Shown here piece after piece: positions 9,907 to 19,722 of a stretch of DNA of 64,000 bases (its first letter is position 1; each line of letters starts with the position of its first letter). Origin of the DNA: an uncultured Lachnospiraceae bacterium. Lineage in GTDB: Bacteria > Bacillota > Clostridia > Lachnospirales > Lachnospiraceae. The notes under the pieces were generated by a model. That model made no database searches and was not told the origin of the DNA. It saw nothing but the letters and a program-made list of their open reading frames with translations. Both the position numbers and the translations under genes were made by a program. Location of the stretch: NCBI GenBank assembly GCA_946628415.1, contig CAMOWK010000003.1, positions 1 to 64,000 on the forward strand, read 5' to 3'.

Positions 9907-12900
9907 TTACTTATTCGAATCTTGTTGATCCATATTCTTGCGGGCAGCTGCCAGCATGAGTTTAATTCTGTTGATCTGATTAACCTCAGCAGCACCGGGA
10001 TCAAAGTCTATAGGTGTTATATTTGACTCCGGATATACGTTACGGAGTTTCTTTATTACGCCTTTTCCGATTATATGATTTGGCAGGCATGCAAACGGCT
10101 GTGCACAGACAATATTTGGAGTTCCGCTCTTTATAAGTTCAACCATCTCGCCTGTAAGGAACCAGCCTTCACCGGTTTCATTTCCTATGGATACAATAGG
10201 ACGCGCATAGTCGGCAATAACCTTTATCGGAGTAGGAGGTTCAAACCGCTTACTGTTCTTTAAGGCATCTGTCATAGGTTTCCTCAGCTTTTCCAGAAGA
10301 GCTATACCTGCATTTGAAATAATCATTGATTTCTTTGATTTGCCAAGAAATTCATATTTATAGTTTGAATTGTAGAAGCTGTACATAAGAAAGTCAAGTA
10401 AATCGGGCATAACAGCTTCAGCACCTTCTGCTTCAAGCAGATCAACGAGGTGGTTATTTGCAGAAGGAAGGAATTTAACAAGTATCTCGCCTACGATTCC
10501 GACTTTTGGTTTCCTGACTGATTCATCAAGAGGGAGTTCATCAAATGCTTTTACTATATCTCTTACAATGAATTTAAAGTTATGAGATCCACGCTCTATA
10601 TCCCTTATACAGATCTTTTCCCATTTCTTATGAAGCTTGTCGGCAGAACCTTTTTTAAGCTCATACGGTCTTGTGTGATAGAGAACCCTCATGAAGAGAT
10701 CTCCGTAAAGAACTGCATGGAGTGAACATTTAAGCCCGGATGGATTAATCTTAAATCCGGAGTTCTTTTCAAGTCCCTGGGCACTTATGGATAGAACAGG
10801 AATCTGAGGATAGCCTGCATTTGCAAGAGCTCTTCTTATGAATCCGATATAGTTTGTGGCACGGCAGCCACCACCTGTCTGTGTTATTGCAACAGCAAGC
10901 TTATTAATATCATAATTACCTGATTCAATTGCGCTCATCAGCTGACCTACAACTATAATTGAAGGGTAACATGCATCGTTATTAACGTACTTAAGTCCGG
11001 TGTCGATTGTTGCCTTTTCGGCATCAGGAAGCATTTCAAAGTTAACATGCATGTGTCTCAGACCTGCCTGAAGAAGAGAGAAGTGTATAGGAGACATCTG
11101 CGGACAGAGTACCGTATAATCTTTCTGCATCTCTTTTGTAAACTCAACCTTTTTGATTGCTGTTGTTGAGGGTTCAGGAAGCACATGCTTTTTATGCCTT
11201 ACCTTTACTGCCGAAAGAAGAGAACGGATTCTGATCCTTGCAGCACCAAGGTTGCTTACCTCATCTATCTTGAGTACTGTATATATCTTGTTGGAATTTG
11301 ATAGTATGTCATTTACACAGTCAGTAGTAACCGCATCAAGTCCGCAACCGAAAGAGAAGAGCTGGATAAGTTCAAGGTCATTTCTCGTTTTAACAAGGCT
11401 TGCAGCCTTATAAAGTCTTGAATGATACATCCACTGATCGGATACAATGAGAGGACGTTCTATCTTTCCAAGGTGAGCAACAGAGTCTTCTGAAAGAACA
11501 GCAACACCGTATGAATTGATAAGTTCAGGTATGCCATGGTTAATTTCAGGGTCAACATGATATGGACGTCCTGCAAGTACGATACCGACTTTTCCTGTTT
11601 CTTCAAGGTACTTAAGAGTTTCTTCGCCCTTTTTACGTACATCGGCCTTTACAGCATCTGCTTCAGCGTATGCCATATTGACTGCACGGCTTATTTCCTC
11701 CATAGTCACATCGGTGTATTTGGAGAATTCCCTATACATTCTTTCCTTAAGAGCCTTTGGATTATCAAGTGCCAGGAAAGGTCTGATGTAAGTAATATTA
11801 TTCTTTTCTATTTCTTCCATATTATTCTTGATATTTTCAGAATAGGAAGTAACGATCGGACAGTTGTAATGGTTGTTGGCGTCCGGAGTCTCGTTCATTT
11901 CATATGGAATACATGGATAGAATATAGTCTTAAGACCGCTCTTTATGAGCCACATTACATGTCCGTGACTCATCTTGGCAGGGTAGCACTCCGTATCACT
12001 TGGGATAGATTCTATTCCAAGCGCATATATAGCTTTAGAAGATTTAGGTGATAGAATTACCCTGTACCCGAGCTCTGTAAGGAATGTATACCAGAAAGGA
12101 TAATTCTCATACATATTCAGAACTCTTGGCACACCGATTTCGCCACGTTTTGCCTTCTCCTTAGGAAGCGGCTCGTAACCGAATACACGGTTAAACTTAT
12201 ATTCGTAAAGGTTAGGAACATTTTCGGAATTTTTCTTTCCACCTATACCCTTTTCACATCTGTTTCCTGTAATGAATTTACGACCGCCGGTAAAGTTATT
12301 GATTGTAAGAAGACAGTTATTTGTACAACCTTTACATCTTGTCATTGTGGTTGTGTAAGTAAGCTCATCAACATCTTTAAATGAGAGAGTAGAAGTTTTA
12401 AAGCCTTCTTTATAATTATCTCTTGCGATAAGTGCAGCACCGAAAGCTCCCATTATTCCTGCAATATCAGGTCTAATGGCAGTTCTTCCTGAAACAAGTT
12501 CAAATGCACGGAGCACTGCGTCATTATAAAATGTACCGCCCTGTACAACTATCTGTTCACCAAGCTGCTTCGGATCTGTGAGCTTTATAACCTTAAGAAG
12601 AGCATTCTTAATAACCGAATATGCAAGCCCTGCTGAGATATCCTCAACAGATGCGCCTTCCTTTTGAGCCTGTTTAACCTTGGAATTCATAAATACTGTA
12701 CATCTTGAACCAAGGTCGATAGGGTTTTTCGCAAAAAGAGCAATCTTTGCAAAGTCAGAAACAGAGTAATCAAGAGATTTTGCAAATGTCTCGATAAATG
12801 AACCGCATCCTGATGAACATGATTCATTGAGAAGGACATTATCTACAACTCCGTTCTTGATCTTGATACATTTCATATCCTGACCGCCTATATCGAGGAT

Positions 12901-14142
12901 AGTATCAACCTCAGGATTAAAGAAAGCGGCAGCAGTGTAGTGGGCTATGGTCTCAACTTCGCCATAATCAAGTGAAAATGCTGATTTAAGAAGAGCTTCA
13001 CCGTAACCCGTAGAACAGCTTCCTGAAAGAACTGCAGTATCAGGAAGAAGTGTATATATTTCTTTAAGAGCCTTTATGGTCGTATTGACCGGGCTTCCGT
13101 TGTTATTACTGTAAAAGTCGTAAAGAAGTTCGCCTCTTTCACCTACAAGAGCAAGCTTCGTTGTGGTTGAGCCGGCATCTATGCCAAGGAATACTTTGCC
13201 CTTATAAGTAGCAAGACCGGCACGTCTTACGTGGTATGAATGCTGTCTTTCATCAAATTCATTGTAGCTTTCCTCATCCTTAAACAGAGGCTCGAGTCTG
13301 TTAACTTCGACTTCAATCTTAAGCTCAGGAGTCAGTTTGTCTGCAAGAGTCTGAAGAGAGTAGATTACTCCTTCATCAGCATGCATGGCGGCACCGACCG
13401 CTGCAAAAAGGTGGGAATGATCGGGAGACACTACATGCTCGTCATCAAGATTCAGAGTCCTTATAAAACATTCCTTAAGCTGGTCGAGGAAGTGAAGAGG
13501 ACCTCCGAGAAATGCAACGTGTCCTCTTATAGGCTTACCGCAAGCAAGACCTGAAATTGTCTGATTTACAACTGCCTGAAAGATTGATATGGAAAGGTTT
13601 GGCTTTGTGGCACCTTCATTTATAAGCGGCTGTATATCAGTCTTTGCGAAAACACCGCATCTTGCAGCTATAGGATATATAGTGTCATAATCCTTGGCAT
13701 ACTCATTAAGACCGCTTGCATCAGTCATAAGAAGGGCGGCCATCTGGTCTATAAAAGAGCCTGTACCTCCGGCACAGACAGAATTCATTCTCTGTTCGAT
13801 TCCTGATTTTGAGAAGTAGATTATTTTGGCATCCTCGCCACCGAGTTCAATTGCAACATCAGTTTCCGGAGCTACAGCCTCAAGAGCAGTTGAAACGCAG
13901 ACTACTTCCTGTTCAAAAGGAACATCTATTACTTTGGAAAGAGCAAGACCGCCCGAACCTGTTATATTCGGTGCAACTTTGATATCTCCGACAGCTTCAA
14001 TGGCGTTAGTAAGGAGCTCTTTTAAAGTTTCCTTGATTTTCGCAAAGTGTCTTTTATATTCGGAGAATAGTATCTTTCCGTCTTCATCAACAACAGCCAC
14101 CTTGACAGTAGTTGATCCAATATCAATTCCAAGTTTTTTCAT
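9907..14142 (-). CDS. Two-domain acyl-CoA dehydratase activase-type protein (BadF/HgdC ATPases plus DUF2229 and HgdB-like region)
   Basis: This is a 1411-residue member of the 2-hydroxyacyl-CoA dehydratase activase-related family. It has two ASKHA ATPase domains in tandem. The first starts [15 protein letters not shown] near residue 4 and carries CAGGTGSF; the second starts [15 protein letters not shown] near 315 and carries CSSGCGSF. Both contain the cysteines that bind the bridging [4Fe-4S] cluster in HgdC. A DUF2229-like region follows with a cysteine cluster CKGCTNNC, and then an HgdB-like C-terminal half. Start 14142 is preferred to 14151 because AAGGAAG lies about 10 nt upstream of it. 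Such proteins are widespread in anaerobes; substrates are mostly unknown, and no dehydratase subunits lie nearby. Confidence 0.88.
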   Translation of the reverse strand: MKKLGIDIGSTTVKVAVVDEDGKILFSEYKRHFAKIKETLKELLTNAIEAVGDIKVAPNITGSGGLALSKVIDVPFEQEVVCVSTALEAVAPETDVAIELGGEDAKIIYFSKSGIEQRMNSVCAGGTGSFIDQMAALLMTDASGLNEYAKDYDTIYPIAARCGVFAKTDIQPLINEGATKPNLSISIFQAVVNQTISGLACGKPIRGHVAFLGGPLHFLDQLKECFIRTLNLDDEHVVSPDHSHLFAAVGAAMHADEGVIYSLQTLADKLTPELKIEVEVNRLEPLFKDEESYNEFDERQHSYHVRRAGLATYKGKVFLGIDAGSTTTKLALVGERGELLYDFYSNNNGSPVNTTIKALKEIYTLLPDTAVLSGSCSTGYGEALLKSAFSLDYGEVETIAHYTAAAFFNPEVDTILDIGGQDMKCIKIKNGVVDNVLLNESCSSGCGSFIETFAKSLDYSVSDFAKIALFAKNPIDLGSRCTVFMNSKVKQAQKEGASVEDISAGLAYSVIKNALLKVIKLTDPKQLGEQIVVQGGTFYNDAVLRAFELVSGRTAIRPDIAGIMGAFGAALIARDNYKEGFKTSTLSFKDVDELTYTTTMTRCKGCTNNCLLTINNFTGGRKFITGNRCEKGIGGKKNSENVPNLYEYKFNRVFGYEPLPKEKAKRGEIGVPRVLNMYENYPFWYTFLTELGYRVILSPKSSKAIYALGIESIPSDTECYPAKMSHGHVMWLIKSGLKTIFYPCIPYEMNETPDANNHYNCPIVTSYSENIKNNMEEIEKNNITYIRPFLALDNPKALKERMYREFSKYTDVTMEEISRAVNMAYAEADAVKADVRKKGEETLKYLEETGKVGIVLAGRPYHVDPEINHGIPELINSYGVAVLSEDSVAHLGKIERPLIVSDQWMYHSRLYKAASLVKTRNDLELIQLFSFGCGLDAVTTDCVNDILSNSNKIYTVLKIDEVSNLGAARIRIRSLLSAVKVRHKKHVLPEPSTTAIKKVEFTKEMQKDYTVLCPQMSPIHFSLLQAGLRHMHVNFEMLPDAEKATIDTGLKYVNNDACYPSIIVVGQLMSAIESGNYDINKLAVAITQTGGGCRATNYIGFIRRALANAGYPQIPVLSISAQGLEKNSGFKINPSGLKCSLHAVLYGDLFMRVLYHTRPYELKKGSADKLHKKWEKICIRDIERGSHNFKFIVRDIVKAFDELPLDESVRKPKVGIVGEILVKFLPSANNHLVDLLEAEGAEAVMPDLLDFLMYSFYNSNYKYEFLGKSKKSMIISNAGIALLEKLRKPMTDALKNSKRFEPPTPIKVIADYARPIVSIGNETGEGWFLTGEMVELIKSGTPNIVCAQPFACLPNHIIGKGVIKKLRNVYPESNITPIDFDPGAAEVNQINRIKLMLAAARKNMDQQDSNK

Positions 14143-14278
14143 AATCAGCATTCTTCCTTAATTTATACATTTTTAGTCCATAGTATTATATATACATAAG
14201 AAGCATTTTTCAAGTGAATGTAACAATTTAGGACGCCGCAAAGCTTAATTTATACTTTCGTTTCGATGAGATATATAT

Positions 14279-14389
14279 TATAATATAACGGTTGATGGCA
14301 GATGCCTGATTCACTTGCCCGTTTTACGGGTTCTATGTATATTCCGTGCGGAATATAATATCTGATTTTACAAAAGAAGAGGCATTATT
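14279..14389 (+). promoter_or_regulatory. Possible promoter and triple-hairpin leader of the derlin-like gene
   Basis: A TATAAT at 14279-14284 is followed by three successive small hairpins: GGCA-GA-TGCC at 14297-14306, CCCGT-TTT-ACGGG at 14318-14330, and ATATTCC-GTGC-GGAATAT at 14339-14356. The gene starts at 14390. No T run follows the last hairpin, so it is not a terminator. No -35 box is convincing. This leader lies in the 247-nt gap between divergent genes; the rest of the gap shows nothing else I can name. Confidence 0.4.
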
Positions 14390-15385
14390 TTGAGTAATAA
14401 TAATCCGTTTAAAAAGAATAAATTTAATGGGGCATTTGTTCCAAATCTTTCGCTTGTCGTTATTGTATGCATGATAATAGGGTATGTCTTATTATATGTA
14501 TTTCCCGGCGTTTACGAATACATTTATCTGTCACCTTATCACATTTTATATGAGCATCAGTTCTGGAGGCTTATAAGCTGGGTATTTACAGTTCCTTACA
14601 AGATAGGTTCCCCTCTTACGGCTATATTCCTTCCGATTGCTATGTATTTTTACTACAGAATCGGTGTTACTCTTGAATACGTCTGGGGAAAAAGGAATTA
14701 TAATCTTTTCATCATAGGTGGAGTAGTATTTATAGATATATTCGTTATGGTTGCGGCTGTAATCATGCACTTTGCAAATCCTGTTGAGCTTTTTCAATAC
14801 GCAAATTACGATTTTAGACCAAACTGGTATATAATGCTCAGTATGTATCTTGCCATTGCGTACGTAAATCCTGATATGAAGATACTTCTTTACTTCGTAA
14901 TTCCTGTAAAGATTAAGTATATGGCATACATAGATATTGCATTTTTGGTGTATCAGTTTTTTGTAACTCCTGCTATCTTTGAAAAGGTAATCATTACTGC
15001 CGCATCGCTTAACTTCCTTACATTCTTCCTTATTAACCTCAAGGTTAAGCCTACGTCGCCGAGTGAACTGAAGCGAAGGCATGAATACAGGAAGAAGATG
15101 AAGAAGGCTCATATTAAGAAGGTTTATGGTAATGACAGGATAATTCCCGTTGACCAGGGAACAGCAATGGGCGTTGCTGCACGTGAAAATGTAAACAGGA
15201 CTCCGGGAGGAAGCATTTCACCTACAAGACATATATGTGCTGTCTGCGGAAGGACAGAACTTGATAATCCGGATCTTGAATTCAGATACTGTTCTAAATG
15301 CGAAGGCACATATGAGTACTGTAGTGACCATCTTTTCACACATCAGCATGTTAAAAAGATTGGTTACGGAGAACAGAATCAGTAA
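14390..15385 (+). CDS. Derlin/rhomboid-like membrane protein with C-terminal zinc-finger-like domain
   Basis: The product is 331 residues. The start is TTG at 14390, supported by GAAGAGG 7 nt upstream and by the lack of any nearby ATG. Residues about 15-215 hold five or six hydrophobic spans. The FWRLISWVFTVP motif and the sequence RIGVTLEYVWGKRNY resemble derlin and rhomboid proteins. I see no GxSG catalytic serine motif, so it is probably not a protease. A basic region, about 216-245, leads to a Cys/His-rich C-terminus: CAVC at 283-286, then CSKC and CSDHLFTHQH, likely a zinc finger on the cytosolic side. The role is unknown; it may be a membrane-protein quality-control factor. Confidence 0.7.
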   Translation: MSNNNPFKKNKFNGAFVPNLSLVVIVCMIIGYVLLYVFPGVYEYIYLSPYHILYEHQFWRLISWVFTVPYKIGSPLTAIFLPIAMYFYYRIGVTLEYVWGKRNYNLFIIGGVVFIDIFVMVAAVIMHFANPVELFQYANYDFRPNWYIMLSMYLAIAYVNPDMKILLYFVIPVKIKYMAYIDIAFLVYQFFVTPAIFEKVIITAASLNFLTFFLINLKVKPTSPSELKRRHEYRKKMKKAHIKKVYGNDRIIPVDQGTAMGVAARENVNRTPGGSISPTRHICAVCGRTELDNPDLEFRYCSKCEGTYEYCSDHLFTHQHVKKIGYGEQNQ

Positions 15386-15451
15386 ATGACGAGTAATAAC
15401 ATTTCAGCATAAATAATCCGATATTAAAATGACAGAGGAAATATAAAGCAT

Positions 15452-16864
15452 ATGAAAAAACAGGGAAAGATACTTCTGACAAATATTAAAGCAGGGAAAG
15501 ATAAAGAAAGCAGTATTAGAGCATATTTTTCAAATCTTTCTACGGCATTTCTTAATTACTCGGTTACAAAGCTTGCCCTTAATTATTTCACTATGAAGGA
15601 AATGGCAGACGGTAATACGGGGGATGAAAGAGCGGCGGTAATGGAATACCTCAGCACTATAGACAGTGAGATTACTAAGGCTTTTTCCGATGAAAAAGGC
15701 AGCGTTTCATTTGATAAGATGCTCGGTATCAGAGATAAGATAACGGAGAAGATGAAGATTCTTACTGCATATACTGATATGCTTGAAATATATGAGTACA
15801 TCCTCAACAGAAAAGAGTATTCATTTACCGGTGAAACTGAAGAAGTGGATATATATAATCTTGCTGAGAGAATGTTTAATTTTGTATTCTCGGATAATGA
15901 CAAGGTTATTATTAATTCAAAGATTCAAAGCCTTGTTGCCCAGCTTCCTGTTAGGATGACAAAGCAAAGATTCTATGACATTATTTCGGCATCCATGGAT
16001 ATATATAAAGGTGGTGAAAAGAAATCGGTCTCTGATTTTGCACTTTCCATAGAGAATGCGGCAGGGTTGACTAAACCCGACGGCTTTGAAACAATGTATC
16101 CGGGACTCTATGATGCTTATAAAAAACTTTGCAGTGTTGATTATAAGAATCTTTCAAGTGACGAATATAATGAGCTTACGGATATTATTTCAGAATCCAC
16201 AGATACAATAAGTGATAATGTTACCGATTATCTCATGCTTCAGGAAATTGTAAATGACACCCTTATTGTACTCTTTAATATAAATAAGGACATTGATAAG
16301 AGCCTTCTTCCAAAGAGCTATGAGAGTGCATGTACGATAATAAAAAGTATAGCAAAATCTGATGATATATATGAGGCGTCCCTCGGTTTTGACAATCTCT
16401 TTACGGATCTTGAAGGCGCTCAGGAAGATGCATATGAAACGCTTTCAATGCTGGTATCCGGCTTTTATGAGATTACTGAAGCTTATATGGATGACGCAAG
16501 TGATGATTTAAATGAATATGCAAAATTACTTACAAAAAGTGACCTTCTTACATCAAGCAGTTTATTTACGGATCTTGACAGTGATGTATCTTTAACACCT
16601 TTCTCGGTTGTAAATGAAACGGCTGATGCTGATTATTTAAAAGGTCTTAAGGAAGAGCTTTTTGGTAAATTTGATAAAGCATTTGAAAATATATCTAAAT
16701 TTGAGAAGAGAAGCATGATGGCAAAAGTTCTTTCTCTTGTGCCTGTATTCTTCAATACTCAGCAGGAGATAAAGGATTACTTCGAGTACACGCTTTCAAG
16801 GTGTAATGATAAGGATGAGCTTCTTTGCTGCAGCAGACTGATAGAGGATATAATGGAGGGTTAA
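15452..16864 (+). CDS. Conserved-looking protein of unknown function, mostly helical
   Basis: This 470-residue soluble protein has no signal peptide, no membrane span and no motif I recognise. The composition is rich in Asp, Glu, Lys, Ser and Leu, with predicted long helices throughout and few Trp or Pro residues. The ATG at 15452 follows GAGGAAAT at a rather long spacing of about 14 nt. It ends 7 nt before the next small gene and is likely in one operon with it and with the DUF2953 gene. Its function cannot be assigned. Confidence 0.6.
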   Translation: MKKQGKILLTNIKAGKDKESSIRAYFSNLSTAFLNYSVTKLALNYFTMKEMADGNTGDERAAVMEYLSTIDSEITKAFSDEKGSVSFDKMLGIRDKITEKMKILTAYTDMLEIYEYILNRKEYSFTGETEEVDIYNLAERMFNFVFSDNDKVIINSKIQSLVAQLPVRMTKQRFYDIISASMDIYKGGEKKSVSDFALSIENAAGLTKPDGFETMYPGLYDAYKKLCSVDYKNLSSDEYNELTDIISESTDTISDNVTDYLMLQEIVNDTLIVLFNINKDIDKSLLPKSYESACTIIKSIAKSDDIYEASLGFDNLFTDLEGAQEDAYETLSMLVSGFYEITEAYMDDASDDLNEYAKLLTKSDLLTSSSLFTDLDSDVSLTPFSVVNETADADYLKGLKEELFGKFDKAFENISKFEKRSMMAKVLSLVPVFFNTQQEIKDYFEYTLSRCNDKDELLCCSRLIEDIMEG

Positions 16865-16871
16865 TTCTCTT

Positions 16872-17186
16872 ATGGTCATAATTAAAAATGTTCGGACGGA
16901 TATTGATAAGCTGTCCGAAATAAAGAAACTTTCATATAAGATGAAAAGAGCAAGGGTAATTCCCATGCTCTATATTATAACTCTTCCTATCATGGGAGAC
17001 GGTGTGCTTGAAATATATGACTACAACACACTGCTCCAGCCATTTTTTAAAAAGAGATTTGATACTATTAAGGTGGTTGGTATATCTAAATCAAAAAAAG
17101 GCATAATGGAAGTGTTAAGAAAGCTATATGAAGAAATGTCACAGAAGGATGAAAACCTTAATGTGAGAGATTTTCTGGGGGTATAA
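16872..17186 (+). CDS. Small basic protein of unknown function
   Basis: The product is 104 residues. Its ATG follows GGAGGG, which overlaps the end of the preceding gene. The chain is basic, with a central hydrophobic stretch IPMLYIITLPIMGDGVLEIY that looks like a beta-rich core rather than a membrane span, and a C-terminal helix ending at VRDFLGV. I recognise no family. The tight packing (7 nt on both sides) between the 470-residue protein and the DUF2953 protein points to one operon and perhaps joint action. Confidence 0.6.
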   Translation: MVIIKNVRTDIDKLSEIKKLSYKMKRARVIPMLYIITLPIMGDGVLEIYDYNTLLQPFFKKRFDTIKVVGISKSKKGIMEVLRKLYEEMSQKDENLNVRDFLGV

Positions 17187-17193
17187 GTTAGGT

Positions 17194-18162
17194 ATGGCGA
17201 TATTTTTATCCATCCTGAAGATACTTCTTATAGTCATACTATCAATAATAGGCTTTGCGCTTCTCATAGTGCTGCTGGTTCTCTTATGTCCGTTCAGATA
17301 TAAGGTCGGCGGGGAAATGTATGAGGATTTTGCGGTAGATGCAAGCGTAAGATGGCTTTTCATAAAGGTTCTCGCTGACTTTACCAAGGAAAAGGGCTTC
17401 ATAATGAAGCTTAAAGTGTTCGGGATTCCGTTTTTTTCGTCAGACAAGGAGAAAAAGGAAAAGAAAAGCAAGAAAAGTACTGACAGTAAGAAGGATAAAG
17501 ACAGTAAAAAACAAGATAAAACCGATTCGGGAGATTCTGCTGAAATAACTGAAACATCAGGCGCGTCCGATACAGCTGCAACTGAAACATCTGATACATC
17601 GAATATAACGGCTGCAACTGAATCATCTGATACATCGAATATAACGGCTGTATCTGAATCATCTGACACAACAGATACATCTGACAATGATAAAAAGGAA
17701 GATACATCAATCGAAGGGGATGACTCCTCACAGAAGGAGAGCTTTTCAGTTAAGATAAATCGTGCGATCGATACTATAACAGAAAAAAAGGATATGATTC
17801 TTACTAAGAAGGATCATATAGAACAGTTCCTTGACAGACCGTACACCATAAGGACAATCGAAAGAGTAAAGAAAGCTCTTATCAGTATACTTAAGATGAT
17901 GGCTCCGAAAAAAGGAAAAGGTTATCTGCATATCGGATTAAATGATCCTGCAGATACGGGAGAACTCCTCGGAATGGTAAGTCCGTTTTACTGGCTTTAT
18001 GAAAGATGGCTTACGATAGATCCCGACTTTAATAAAAAGGTTCTTGAGGGTGATCTTCATATAAAAGGAAGGCTGATTCTTATAGTTATAGTCATTCCGG
18101 CAGTGAGGATCTATTTCAGCAGAGATTTCAAGAAAACATATGCACTCATGAAAAAGATTTAA
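17194..18162 (+). CDS. DUF2953 protein (YtfI-like)
   Basis: The product is 322 residues. An N-terminal membrane span lies at about residues 3-32. It leads into the DUF2953-like sequence FRYKVGGEMYEDFAVDASVRWLF. A long Lys- then Ser/Thr/Asp-rich linker runs over about residues 85-185 and contains a 12-residue repeat. The C-terminal part (about 230-322) contains KGYLHIGLNDPADTGELLGM, which is typical of this family. In Bacillus the DUF2953 gene ytfI lies next to ytfJ, and the same pairing is seen here with gerW/ytfJ just downstream. It is probably membrane-anchored; the molecular role is unknown, with a suggested sporulation link from the Bacillus neighbour pair. Confidence 0.75.
   Translation: MAIFLSILKILLIVILSIIGFALLIVLLVLLCPFRYKVGGEMYEDFAVDASVRWLFIKVLADFTKEKGFIMKLKVFGIPFFSSDKEKKEKKSKKSTDSKKDKDSKKQDKTDSGDSAEITETSGASDTAATETSDTSNITAATESSDTSNITAVSESSDTTDTSDNDKKEDTSIEGDDSSQKESFSVKINRAIDTITEKKDMILTKKDHIEQFLDRPYTIRTIERVKKALISILKMMAPKKGKGYLHIGLNDPADTGELLGMVSPFYWLYERWLTIDPDFNKKVLEGDLHIKGRLILIVIVIPAVRIYFSRDFKKTYALMKKI
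17578..17685 (+). repeat. 36-nt in-frame tandem repeat
   Basis: Two near-identical 36-nt units (17578-17613 and 17614-17649) differ by one base, and a partial third unit follows. They encode repeated Thr/Ser/Asp-rich 12-residue blocks (TSDTSNITA) in the DUF2953 protein linker. Copy number could vary by slippage. Confidence 0.8.
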
Positions 18163-18189
18163 ATGAAAATCTTAATTTCAAAAAATTAT

Positions 18190-18218
18190 TTGATTATATT
18201 CTGAATTTTGTATAGAAT
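18190..18218 (+). promoter_or_regulatory. Promoter of gerW/ytfJ
   Basis: TTGATT (18190-18195) and TAGAAT (18213-18218) are separated by 17 nt, 30 nt before the start codon. AGGAGG at 18231-18236 provides the ribosome binding site. Confidence 0.55.
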
Positions 18219-18247
18219 CATATCGGTATCAGGAGGTTGAGAAGGTT

Positions 18248-18682
18248 ATGGCTGATAAAGAAAAAAATACAGGCGTTAGTGTGACAAGAACTGTTAATAC
18301 GCTGTTTAATGGAATGGATGGGTTTCTTTCTGCAAAGACAGTTGTAGGAGAGCCGATAAAAGTAAATGATACAACACTTATACCACTTGTGGATGTCAGC
18401 TTCGGAATCGGGGCAGGGGCAGTCGGAAAATCAAGAAGTGATAATGCCGGTGGCGGAATGGGCGGTAAAATGAGTCCAACTGCTGTGATGGTAATTAAAA
18501 ACGGATTTGTACAGATTCTTCCGGTTCATGATGACAGTTCACTTGCCAGTGTTATGAATAAGATACCCGGTCTTGTTGACAAGGTTACTGATGTGATTAA
18601 GTCTAAGAAGGACGGAAGTGTAGCAAGAGAAAAACAGGAGATTGATAATGTTATAGAATCTCTTGAGGATGAGGAATTTTAA
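18248..18682 (+). CDS. ytfJ: GerW family protein (YtfJ)
   Basis: This 144-residue member of the GerW/YtfJ family has the family's core: SAKTVVGEPI, then TLIPLVDVSFGIGAGAVG, a Gly-rich loop GGGMGGKMSPTAVMVI, and IKNGFVQILPV. In Bacillus this family is linked to spore germination, but homologues occur widely in non-sporulating Firmicutes. The C-terminal 40 residues are a charged helix. The gene lies 4 nt ahead of the next one, so the two are co-transcribed, and it follows a DUF2953 gene as in Bacillus. Confidence 0.88.
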   Translation: MADKEKNTGVSVTRTVNTLFNGMDGFLSAKTVVGEPIKVNDTTLIPLVDVSFGIGAGAVGKSRSDNAGGGMGGKMSPTAVMVIKNGFVQILPVHDDSSLASVMNKIPGLVDKVTDVIKSKKDGSVAREKQEIDNVIESLEDEEF

Positions 18683-18685
18683 CAG

Positions 18686-19636
18686 ATGAGAAACAAGTCA
18701 GAGGTTGCAATCAGGCGTGGAAGGTTTGAAGATACTGTTATGCTTCTCGGTGAGTTTAATGTAGCCGGACATGATATGCAGTATTTCCTTCGTCTCTCAT
18801 ATTATGGTTCAAACAAGAAGAAGCATAAGATCAGTGCATACTTTGCACTTCTTGATGATACAAAGAGAGAGTTTATAGAAGCTGACAGTAACGGCTTTGC
18901 TGATGAAGCTATAGTTGGGGATTCAAAACTTCTTATTAGAAAAAATAATATAGAGATATCACAGAATAACAAAGGTCTTAAGATGTATGTTGTTCTTGAT
19001 AATATGACTATCGATTTTATTGTCAGCAAGGATTCGGAACTTGTGAGAACAGGAACCGAGAATGCTAAATTTGACAATATAGTACTTAATTCATACACTT
19101 ATCCGTCATGTTTTACAGTGGGTTCATGCATGCTCGGTAACAGCTATTATGAAGTTAAGGGCAGGGCTATGTACCTTAGATGTGAGCAGGAGAAGGTTGA
19201 CTGGACATCCATACTCATGAGACGTCTTTCAAGAAAGGGAGACGGTGATAAAAAGAAGCTTTATCTCGGGAGAGGATATTTTCATCTTTCAAACGGAAGC
19301 AATATTATCATGTATTCCGGAGAGATGGGTGATATTACTCATGACTGGTGTAAGATACTGTATTCCAGTGGTGGATTTGATAATACAGAGTTTAATCCTA
19401 TCGGAGTTGATGTAAAGAAATATGTGGATTATGCTGAAGGAAAGACTGAGCCTACACTTTTTGAAATTAACTCTGTTAATGGCAGGATAAGGCTTAAGTT
19501 TAAAGTATTCCCTCAAAAGAGAGAGAGCCTTTCAGAAGACAGTCATGATTATGTTATGTATGAAAGATTCACAAGAATAGTAGGGACCTTTAATGATGAG
19601 AAGGTTAAGGGATATGGCTATATATCAATGAGCTGA
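18686..19636 (+). CDS. Protein of unknown function, beta-rich
   Basis: The 316-residue product has no signal peptide or membrane span. The pattern of alternating hydrophobic residues and many Gly/Tyr/Phe residues suggests a beta-sandwich or lipocalin-like fold. Examples are LGEFNVAGHDMQYFLRLSYYG and YLGRGYFHLSNGSNIIMYSG. The ATG lies 4 nt after the gerW stop codon, so translation is probably coupled. I do not recognise the family. Its placement suggests a function tied to GerW, which is inference only. Confidence 0.65.
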   Translation: MRNKSEVAIRRGRFEDTVMLLGEFNVAGHDMQYFLRLSYYGSNKKKHKISAYFALLDDTKREFIEADSNGFADEAIVGDSKLLIRKNNIEISQNNKGLKMYVVLDNMTIDFIVSKDSELVRTGTENAKFDNIVLNSYTYPSCFTVGSCMLGNSYYEVKGRAMYLRCEQEKVDWTSILMRRLSRKGDGDKKKLYLGRGYFHLSNGSNIIMYSGEMGDITHDWCKILYSSGGFDNTEFNPIGVDVKKYVDYAEGKTEPTLFEINSVNGRIRLKFKVFPQKRESLSEDSHDYVMYERFTRIVGTFNDEKVKGYGYISMS

Positions 19637-19680
19637 TTCTTTTGATTTCTTTTTTATTTAAACTAAAAAGAGGACATAAA

Positions 19681-19707
19681 AAAAGCCGGTCAAATGAACC
19701 GGCTTTT
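19681..19707. terminator. Bidirectional terminator
   Basis: A 10-bp stem, AAAAGCCGGT with ACCGGCTTTT, has a 7-nt loop and lies between two convergent genes. A runs on one side and T runs on the other allow it to serve both strands. Confidence 0.85.
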
Positions 19708-19722
19708 AATATATCATTCACA

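Noticed and set aside
11536..12051. 171-residue plus-strand frame inside the dehydratase activase gene
   Set aside because: Antisense to conserved coding sequence and without a ribosome site.
14231..14245. String GGACGCCGCAAAGCT resembling part of a cyclic di-GMP riboswitch
   Set aside because: Only a few bases match; the paired stems and the tetraloop and receptor parts are missing.
14546..15112. 188-residue minus-strand frame over the derlin-like gene
   Set aside because: Shadow of a membrane protein gene with good coding features on the plus strand.
17139..17687. 182-residue minus-strand frame over the DUF2953 gene
   Set aside because: It is the mirror of the low-complexity linker repeat; repetitive composition and no start signals.
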